This document shows, piece by piece, positions 58,175 through 64,000 of a stretch of 64,000 bases of DNA; the stretch's first letter is position 1, and every line of letters starts with the position of its first letter. Origin of the DNA: Paenibacillus silvae (GTDB lineage Bacteria; Bacillota; Bacilli; Paenibacillales; Paenibacillaceae); NCBI RefSeq assembly GCF_014639235.1, contig NZ_BMFU01000015.1:40489-104488 (forward strand), in the 5' to 3' direction. The notes beneath the pieces were generated by a model. That model was not told where the DNA came from and did not search any database. It saw nothing but the letters and a program-made list of their open reading frames with translations. The translations under genes and the position numbers were made by a program.

Positions 58175-58789
58175 CTAGCGGTATGCCACTTCATTTACCA
58201 TATTGGTTATTTTGTACCAGAACCAGTCCAGCGCCTGATCAATGCTTTTTACCTGACCGGAAATATGAGCTGTAGACGCTTGAAACAGTTGCCCGTCGAT
58301 CACCGTCAGATTGCCATTCACATCACCATAGACCTGAGCGGTTCCATTCTCTATCGTTAGATCGCCAGCAACTGACTTCCCTTCTGGAACGATAACCGTG
58401 TTGCCTTGAATCACGAGTTGATCCAGACTGTTCCCCTTAACGACCATTTCGTTGTTCTGATTCCAAAAATTGAAGGCGCTAAAGAGCATCACGACCAAAA
58501 AGAAGGCTGCCGCCGTCAGCGCGGGATGTCCTTTGACCCATTTGAGCCATACTTGCTGTCTCTTGGGCTGTGGCAGAGCATTCATAATTCGATTGGTCAG
58601 CTCATCCGAGGCAGACGGTGAATAATGTTTCATGGCAAAGAGCAGCATTTCCGTCTGTTCCAACTCTTTAAAGCGCATGCGACAATCCGGACAGATCAAC
58701 AAATGGCTTTTCAATTCAGCCTTCTGTTCCGTGGACAACGACTCATCCAAACATTCATGCATTAAAGAGACGGCCGAGTTGCAATCCAT
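58175..58789 (-). CDS. rsiW: Anti-sigma factor RsiW-like, zinc-finger type
   Basis: About 204 residues from the ATG at 58789. The N-terminal ZAS domain has HECLDE and LKSHLLICPDCRMRF, giving the His-x3-Cys-x2-Cys zinc site. A single membrane helix (ALTAAAFFLVVMLFSAFNFW) separates it from an extracytoplasmic part with a DUF4097/polymer-like beta repeat (VIVPEGKSVAGDLTIENG). It should hold sigma-W at the membrane until site-1/site-2 proteolysis under envelope stress. It lies about 135 bases after sigW. Confidence 0.9.
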   Translation of the reverse strand: MDCNSAVSLMHECLDESLSTEQKAELKSHLLICPDCRMRFKELEQTEMLLFAMKHYSPSASDELTNRIMNALPQPKRQQVWLKWVKGHPALTAAAFFLVVMLFSAFNFWNQNNEMVVKGNSLDQLVIQGNTVIVPEGKSVAGDLTIENGTAQVYGDVNGNLTVIDGQLFQASTAHISGQVKSIDQALDWFWYKITNMVNEVAYR

Positions 58790-58925
58790 ATGAGAGCCAA
58801 TCCTTTCCTTAGACACTTAGTCCATGCACCTGTAAAAAGGAAGCATAAGACTTGCATACATTACATACGTATCCGTTTCAGATATGTTTCAAATAATTTC
58901 GCCCAAAACAACAGGCAAATTTCAG

Positions 58926-59492
58926 CTATAGCTTATATTCCAATTTTTTGCGTAGGAAATCACGGCCACGGTGTACTCGTGTCTTGATGGTTGTTACGGG
59001 CATTCCTGTGACATCACTGATTTCCTGCAAAGACAAGTCCTGTAAATACCTTAAAACCATAACGGACTTATACTTTGCGGGCAAGCTGTCAATCGCCTCC
59101 CGAATGAGAGTCTGTGTCTCTGACAGCAGCGCCTCACTCTCCGGTGTACGATCATCACTCGGAAGCATGGCATATCCGTCTGATCCTTCCTGGTCATTCA
59201 GTTCAGCATCGAGCGAATACGATGGCTTCTTTCTGCGCAGTCGGTCAATACAAAGATTCGTTGCGATCCGGTAGATCCAGGTCGAAAATTTCTGATTCGG
59301 ATCATACTTCTCCATATTTCGATACACACGCAAAAAAGTCTCCTGAACAACGTCCTCCGCTTCATGACGATTGCTCAGCATCCGGTATGCCAGATGAAAC
59401 AGCTTGTCTTTATATAGTTCAACGATTTCTGCAAAGGCTCGCTGGTCACCCTTGAGTACCAGCTTCACAAGCCTGTTCTCTAAATTGTCCAC
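58926..59492 (-). CDS. sigW: ECF sigma factor SigW-like
   Basis: About 188 residues. Region 2 (FAEIVELYKDKLFHLAYRML through FSTWIYRIATNLCIDRLRRK) and region 4 (LSLQEISDVTGMPVTTIKTR VHRGRDFLRKKL) are complete, and no other domain is present. I chose the GTG at 59492 because GGGGG lies seven bases upstream; an ATG at 59510 would add six residues but has a weaker site. It directs RNA polymerase to envelope-stress promoters, often conferring resistance to membrane-active peptides in Bacillus. Its own promoter was not convincing to me. Confidence 0.92.
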   Translation of the reverse strand: MDNLENRLVKLVLKGDQRAFAEIVELYKDKLFHLAYRMLSNRHEAEDVVQETFLRVYRNMEKYDPNQKFSTWIYRIATNLCIDRLRRKKPSYSLDAELNDQEGSDGYAMLPSDDRTPESEALLSETQTLIREAIDSLPAKYKSVMVLRYLQDLSLQEISDVTGMPVTTIKTRVHRGRDFLRKKLEYKL

Positions 59493-59625
59493 CCTAATTC
59501 CCCCAGACATGCTGATGGGTCTTCCGTCTTCTCATACCCGTCCACACTTGTAATTCACCAATCAAATCGTAAATCAACTTTGGTCAAAAATCAAGACTGT
59601 ATGACAAAAATCCTCCAAAAACAGT

Positions 59626-59655
59626 AAAAACGGGAACTCCCTCAGGAGTCCCGTC
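59626..59655 (-). terminator. Intrinsic terminator of ppc
   Basis: ACGGGACTCC and GGAGTTCCCGT form a stem with a four-base loop, then TTTTTA on the minus strand. It lies about 85 bases after the ppc stop. Confidence 0.9.
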
Positions 59656-59739
59656 TAACCTTTCATCCCAAGGACAGAGATGAATTTATAATTAATTGCA
59701 TAAACCATGAATCACATAAATAAATCTATGTTCGAAATA

Positions 59740-62532
59740 TCAACCCGTATTGCGGAGTCCTGCAGCAATACCGTTAATCGTCAGCAGCACTTCTCTAAGC
59801 AGCTCTGCGTCATCTTCACCACGTTCACGCATGTCACGCAGCTCGCTCAGCAGTTGTACCTGCATGTAGGAGAGTGGGTCAACATACGGGTTACGCAGGC
59901 GAATTGATTCCTGAATTACCGGTACATCATCCAGAATTTCAGCCTCACCCGTAATTTTCAGGATCAGCTCTTTAGTCAGCTTGAATTCCGCTTCGATCTG
60001 ACCATAGATGCGATCACGTGCCTCCTTATTGGAGGTCATCGCCGAGTATTCTTTGGCAATTACAAGATCTGCTTTGGCAACAGCCATCTGCACCGTATCA
60101 ATCAATGTACGGAAGAACGGGAAGTTAGCATACATATCCTTCAGGACGTCCAGGTTCTCTGCTTTGTCCTGATAATAGCTTTGCAAACCGGTACCCGCTG
60201 CATACCAAGCAGGAAGCAGATAACGGCTTTGTGTCCAGGCAAATACCCATGGAATCGCCCGCAAGTCTTCAAACTTGTCACTGTTTTTCCGTTTGGATGG
60301 ACGTGAGCCAATGTTAAGCTCACCAACCTCTGGCAGTGGTGTTGATTCCTTGAAGAAGGTGAAGAAGTCCGGGTCACGGAAAATGAGATCCTGGTACTTC
60401 GTCAGGGACACTTGCGAAATCTCTTTAATAATGGCATCCCACGCTTGCTCGGAAGCCGATTCTTGCGGCTCCAGTCCGTTCAGAGCAGCTGTAATCAGCG
60501 CTGAAGTGGCCTGTTCCAGACTGCGGTAGGCAATTCCCTGCAGGGAATAACGAGAAGAGATTACCTCGCCTTGCTCCGTAATCTTGATGCCGCCGCCAAT
60601 CGTATGAGGCGGTTGGGCAAGAATACTGCGGTTCAGCGGCATACCGCCGCGTCCAAGTGCTCCGCCACGTCCGTGGAAGAACTTGAGCTTCACGCCATGC
60701 TCGTTACCAACAGCCGTAATGGCATTCATCGCTACACGCAGTTCCCAGTTCGCTGTAACAACGCCGCCATCCTTGTTGCTGTCAGAGTAGCCAAGCATGA
60801 TTTCATGCAGCTCATTACGTCCTTTAACACTCGCCCGATATATAGGCAGGTTAAAAAGTCTTTGCATAATTTCAGATGCCGCATGAAGGTCGTCAATCGT
60901 TTCAAACAAAGGAACGGCTTGAAGTGTAGAGATAACCTCGCCATCTGCACCTTTGGAGAACAAGCCTACTTCTTTGGCAAACACCATAACCTCAAGCAGG
61001 TCACTAGCCCCTTGTGTCATACTAATCAGGTAACTTGTGATACATCCTGTACCAAACTCGTTCTGAGCACGCTTGATTGTACGGAATACGTCCAGACACT
61101 CCTTCGTTCCTTCTGTATACTCGTGGTAAGGAGATGTAAGCGGTCTTGGATCATCCAGCAAACGAGCAAGCAGATCAATTTTACCGTCTTCCGTAAGACG
61201 GGCATAATCGTCCACAATATTCATTTTTGCCAAAATCTCGGACATCGCATTTTCATGCTCCTTGCTGTGCTGTCGAACATCAAGCGCTGCTGTATGGAAA
61301 CCAAACAGCTCTACCTGACGAATCATTTTGCGAACGGTTGTATCCGCTACATAGTCAGCAAAATGGTGACGCAGGCTGCGGTCGATAATTAACAGATCGT
61401 CAATCAGGTCCTGAGCAGTTTTATATCGATCCGGCTGACCCACCTTGTTCTCATCGAGAACATTGTTCAGCTTGGCAATCATATACGCCAATTTGATGCG
61501 ATATGGCTCTTTTTCATTACGCCAGATGTCTACTTTTTTCAAAGTAACACAGCTGCGGTCCTGCTCAATCGACTCCGCCAGTTCATCCGAAATATGAATG
61601 ATGTTGGTGCTGAAGCTGAGATGGCCCATAAGTTCGATCATAATACGCTGATATTCACGCAGTGCCAGCTTGCGCTGCATGAGCAGCGTCTGCCATGTTA
61701 CATCTGAAGTTACCGATGGATTTCCATCCCGGTCTCCACCAATCCAGGAACCGAAACGCAAATACGTCGGCACATGCCAGTCATGGTCTGGATAAAATTT
61801 GTTCAGGCAGCGTTCCAGCTCCTGATATACATCCGGAAGTACATGGAATAACGTCTCATGAAAGTAATACATCCCGTTCCGTACTTCATCCAGTACAGTC
61901 GGTTTGCGATCGCGAAGTTCATCCGTTTGCCAGAGGGTGATAACCTCATTCAGCAATTTCTCACGCAATTGTTCACGTTCACGCAACGTTAGCGTAGGAT
62001 TATCGAGCAGCATTACATCTTCCGAAATCCGTTTATGGATGTCCAGAATTACCCGGCGCATCGCTTCGGTCGGGTGAGCTGTCATGACGAGTTCCAGCGA
62101 CAAATCCTCCAGAATCTCTTCTACCTCGGTATGAGACAATCCACGTTCCTTCAGATCCTGTACGGCCTTTTCAATTGAACCTGGCTGTACCGTATCTCCG
62201 GCAGAACGCTCATAGTCCCGTTTACGCCGAATCCGATGGTTTTGTTCAGCAATATTAACTAATTGAAAATAAATAGCGAACGCCCGAATAACCTGATGAC
62301 GATTGTCCGAGTCTAATTCCTGGATCATCGTTTTAAACTCTTCATACAGTTCCGGCAAAAACTCTGCACGCAACGATTTGCTCGTTTCCCGAATTTTCTC
62401 GACGATATCGAGAAGCTCCGTGCCGCCTTGATGGACAAGAACTTCTCCGAGTATATTGCCCAGGAACCGCACGTCTCGCCGAAGCAGGTTGTTGGATTGG
62501 CTTTTGCTGGCGGTTACCATAGTTTCAGTCAT
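59740..62532 (-). CDS. ppc: Phosphoenolpyruvate carboxylase
   Basis: About 930 residues from the ATG at 62532 (GGGAGG six bases upstream); the longer frame is unsupported. Signatures: VMTAHPTEAMRR with the catalytic His, GSWIGGDRDGNPSV, the glycine-rich FHGRGGALGRGG with the PEP-binding residues, MLGYSDSNKDGGVV, and the C-terminal LTINGIAAGLRNTG ending in Gly. It carboxylates PEP to oxaloacetate, refilling the TCA cycle and feeding aspartate. Aspartate is also the source of diaminobutyrate used by the polymyxin synthetase, but that link is general metabolism and is not shown by linkage. Confidence 0.97.
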   Translation of the reverse strand: MTETMVTASKSQSNNLLRRDVRFLGNILGEVLVHQGGTELLDIVEKIRETSKSLRAEFLPELYEEFKTMIQELDSDNRHQVIRAFAIYFQLVNIAEQNHRIRRKRDYERSAGDTVQPGSIEKAVQDLKERGLSHTEVEEILEDLSLELVMTAHPTEAMRRVILDIHKRISEDVMLLDNPTLTLREREQLREKLLNEVITLWQTDELRDRKPTVLDEVRNGMYYFHETLFHVLPDVYQELERCLNKFYPDHDWHVPTYLRFGSWIGGDRDGNPSVTSDVTWQTLLMQRKLALREYQRIMIELMGHLSFSTNIIHISDELAESIEQDRSCVTLKKVDIWRNEKEPYRIKLAYMIAKLNNVLDENKVGQPDRYKTAQDLIDDLLIIDRSLRHHFADYVADTTVRKMIRQVELFGFHTAALDVRQHSKEHENAMSEILAKMNIVDDYARLTEDGKIDLLARLLDDPRPLTSPYHEYTEGTKECLDVFRTIKRAQNEFGTGCITSYLISMTQGASDLLEVMVFAKEVGLFSKGADGEVISTLQAVPLFETIDDLHAASEIMQRLFNLPIYRASVKGRNELHEIMLGYSDSNKDGGVVTANWELRVAMNAITAVGNEHGVKLKFFHGRGGALGRGGMPLNRSILAQPPHTIGGGIKITEQGEVISSRYSLQGIAYRSLEQATSALITAALNGLEPQESASEQAWDAIIKEISQVSLTKYQDLIFRDPDFFTFFKESTPLPEVGELNIGSRPSKRKNSDKFEDLRAIPWVFAWTQSRYLLPAWYAAGTGLQSYYQDKAENLDVLKDMYANFPFFRTLIDTVQMAVAKADLVIAKEYSAMTSNKEARDRIYGQIEAEFKLTKELILKITGEAEILDDVPVIQESIRLRNPYVDPLSYMQVQLLSELRDMRERGEDDAELLREVLLTINGIAAGLRNTG

Positions 62533-63114
62533 GCTTATCCTCCCATCTGATCGTTCCATTCGTACACGTAAATTTGACACCTTCATAACATCATACAATA
62601 AATTGGTACGAAAATCTTTATTTTTCTACTAGAAAAAATGGGGAATATCCCCGAATTACAGCACAAAAACACGCTTTTTTATTCATTTTCTTATTCTGCT
62701 TCAATGAATGAACATCTGCTGTTGCATGATACCTTTTTCACGTACTTTGAATAACTTCAACACCTCATACCTATTCTAAAAAATTAATAATTATACAGTT
62801 TACTTTGATAGGTCTGAACATGCGTAAGTGAAGAGGAATTTCCTTGTTTACCATTCATTAATCACAGAGTGTTCCAAAGAAACATGACCGGCAAAGCAAG
62901 CTTTTGTATACTTTACCACAGTGACGTAATAAATTAAAGATGTAATTTCGTTTTTTCTGACACTTACCGTCTGCTTTTGCAGCTTTTCTTATGTATTTTG
63001 TCGATTCATTTTATCTCCGAAGCCATATGTTAACACCTCGCCCGCTACATAATGCTCCTGTGGATTTGGGCAGATTATAAGATAGCTCGTACAAAACAAA
63101 GGAGGAGTTACAAC
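62533..63114. other. Divergent intergenic region between ppc and the WGxxGxxG gene
   Basis: AT-rich, no gene with a ribosome-binding site. A short stem (GGGGA-TAT-TCCCC followed by ATTTTTT on the minus strand, about 62635-62652) lies upstream of ppc and might be an attenuator or a chance hairpin. No clear promoters were found for either gene, although TATGAT near 62585 is a possible ppc -10. Confidence 0.45.
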
Positions 63115-63474
63115 ATGAAAAAAAGCACAACCATTATCGCTTCCCTGCTTGTTGTTGCCGCTATGGCGGGTCCTGCGGGAGCTGAAGGTCATATGACCAA
63201 AGGCGTAGATACGAACGGAACACGTGTCCAGTCTTATCAGAACCACAATTACATGGACCGTACAAACAGCAACTTGAACATGAACATGGATGGAAACTAT
63301 CGTACAAATAGTGATTATCGCAACAATGGAGATTACCGCACAAATAGCCTGCGTACCAATGCAGCTACAACAACAGACCGTGACAGAGGCATGAATTGGG
63401 GATGGCTTGGTTTGCTCGGTCTCTTTGGACTTGCCGGCATGCGTAAGCGTGCAACAGACCATCACGAGCGTTAA
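63115..63474 (+). CDS. Small secreted protein with a WGxxGxxG C-terminal tail
   Basis: 119 residues, ATG preceded by GGAGGAG about eight bases upstream. A cleavable signal peptide (MKKSTTIIASLLVVAAMAGPAGAEG) is followed by a short Asn/Tyr/Arg-rich region with repeated units of the form NYRTN/DYRTN (about residues 60-90). The C-terminus has WGWLGLLGLFGLAGMRKR, a WGxxGxxG helix with a basic end like the LPXTG and PEP-CTERM tails. This resembles proteins called WGxxGxxG-CTERM in Paenibacillus and relatives, whose sorting is uncharacterised as far as I know. Single gene, followed by a strong terminator. Function unknown. Confidence 0.83.
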   Translation: MKKSTTIIASLLVVAAMAGPAGAEGHMTKGVDTNGTRVQSYQNHNYMDRTNSNLNMNMDGNYRTNSDYRNNGDYRTNSLRTNAATTTDRDRGMNWGWLGLLGLFGLAGMRKRATDHHER

Positions 63475-63552
63475 TTCCTTGATTTTTTCGTTGTAAAAAG
63501 AAAACCTCCGCTTCTGGCCAAGTCATTCCCGGCCATAGCGCAAAGCACCCCT

Positions 63553-63606
63553 GAAAAGAGCCAAGACCACTTGTATTCCTCATTACGGTGGTCTTGGCTC
63601 TTTTAA
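63553..63606 (+). terminator. Strong bidirectional terminator
   Basis: AAGAGCCAAGACCAC and GTGGTCTTGGCTCTT form a 15-base-pair perfect stem around a 17-base loop, with TTTT on one side and a matching A-run on the other. It ends the WGxxGxxG gene and can also stop the tRNA transcript from the other side. Confidence 0.93.
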
Positions 63607-63729
63607 TACATACGAGACGATCTGTGCCTCAGATCGCCTCCCAGCCCCGGATTTCATGTTCAGTTTTCATTACAGCTTATACAACAAAAAAAGACTCTGC
63701 ACCATTTCAGGCAAAGTCTTTAACATTTA

Positions 63730-63800
63730 AGCGGGTGATGGGAATCGAACCCACGCTATTAGCTTGGAAGGCTAAAGTTCTACCATTGAACTACACCCGC
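63730..63800 (-). tRNA. tRNA-Gly (anticodon TCC)
   Basis: 71 bases with a full cloverleaf: acceptor GCGGGTG/CACCCGC, anticodon loop CTTCCAA and a GGTTCGATTCC T-arm. Discriminator T; CCA is not encoded. Confidence 0.97.
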
Positions 63801-63812
63801 AAATAACAAAAA

Positions 63813-63886
63813 TCGGGATGACACGATTTGAACATGCGACCCCCTGGTCCCAAACCAGGTGCTCTACCAAGCTGAGCTACATCCCG
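63813..63886 (-). tRNA. tRNA-Pro (anticodon TGG)
   Basis: 74 bases: acceptor CGGGATG/CATCCCG, anticodon stem CCTGG/CCAGG around TTTGGGA, T-arm with GTTCAAATC. Discriminator A; CCA is not encoded. Confidence 0.97.
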
Positions 63887-63902
63887 ATATGAAAGGAAAT
63901 AA

Positions 63903-63979
63903 TGGCGCGCCCTGAGAGATTCGAACTCCCGGCCTTTTGATTCGTAGTCAAACGCTCTATCCAGCTGAGCTAAGGGCGC
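63903..63979 (-). tRNA. tRNA-Arg (anticodon ACG)
   Basis: 77 bases including an encoded CCA end: acceptor GCGCCCT/AGGGCGC, anticodon stem TTTGA/TCAAA around CTACGAA, T-arm GGGAGTTCGAATCTC. Part of a tRNA cluster on the minus strand. Confidence 0.97.
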
Positions 63980-63985
63980 AAAATT

Positions 63986-64000
63986 TGGAGCGGAAGACGG
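63986..64000 (-). tRNA. 3' end of another tRNA, probably Gly (GCC), cut by the window
   Basis: Only CCGTCTTCCGCTCCA is visible on the minus strand: the 3' acceptor strand, discriminator T and an encoded CCA. The acceptor sequence CTTCCGC fits tRNA-Gly(GCC), whose 5' strand is GCGGAAG, but the anticodon lies outside the window. Confidence 0.65.

Noticed and set aside
62989..63465. 158-codon, Cys/Val/Ile-rich frame on the minus strand
   Set aside because: It is antisense to the WGxxGxxG gene, which has a signal peptide, a strong ribosome-binding site and a terminator.

Overview
The window looks like a chromosomal segment of a Paenibacillus or close relative. Evidence: a complete polymyxin-type lipopeptide synthetase locus, a GerA-type spore germination operon, and the Bacillales gene order sigW-rsiW-cdaA-cdaR-glmM-glmS with a glmS ribozyme. 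The species cannot be fixed from sequence alone. No transposase, integrase, phage gene or CRISPR array was seen.

Left flank (1-8224): the 5' two-thirds of an amino-acid permease under a sigma-A promoter and a SAM-I (S-box) riboswitch; a gerA-gerB-gerC germination operon; a soluble PAS/chemoreceptor-signalling protein; a VOC-fold protein; and a divergent WYL-domain regulator.

Centre (about 8300-51115, all on the minus strand): transcription order dat, pmxA, pmxB, pmxC, pmxD, pmxE. Assembly order differs. PmxE (modules 1-5) starts with a lipoinitiation C domain, PmxA adds residues 6-9, and PmxB adds residue 10 and cyclises. Binding-pocket residues that I read by eye give acyl-Dab1-Thr2-D-Dab3-Dab4-Dab5-D-X6-X7-Dab8-Dab9-Thr10. 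X6 is a bulky hydrophobic residue (Leu or Phe) and X7 is aliphatic (Leu or Ile), so the product is a polymyxin B/E-type peptide, not a Thr7 polymyxin A/M type. An epimerase in module 3 predicts D-Dab3. PmxC and PmxD are ABC exporters. The dat gene makes 2,4-diaminobutyrate, the residue used six times. Repeated adenylation domains are so similar that recent gene conversion is likely. The thioesterase has a Cys in place of the usual Ser nucleophile, and PmxA and PmxB both begin with a C-domain C-lobe without the catalytic half.

Right flank (51427-64000): glmS with a promoter and self-cleaving ribozyme leader, glmM, cdaR and cdaA (c-di-AMP synthesis and its regulator), rsiW and sigW (ECF sigma factor and anti-sigma), ppc (PEP carboxylase), a small secreted WGxxGxxG-tailed protein on the plus strand, and a minus-strand tRNA cluster (Gly-TCC, Pro-TGG, Arg-ACG and the 3' end of another tRNA, probably Gly) running off the right edge.
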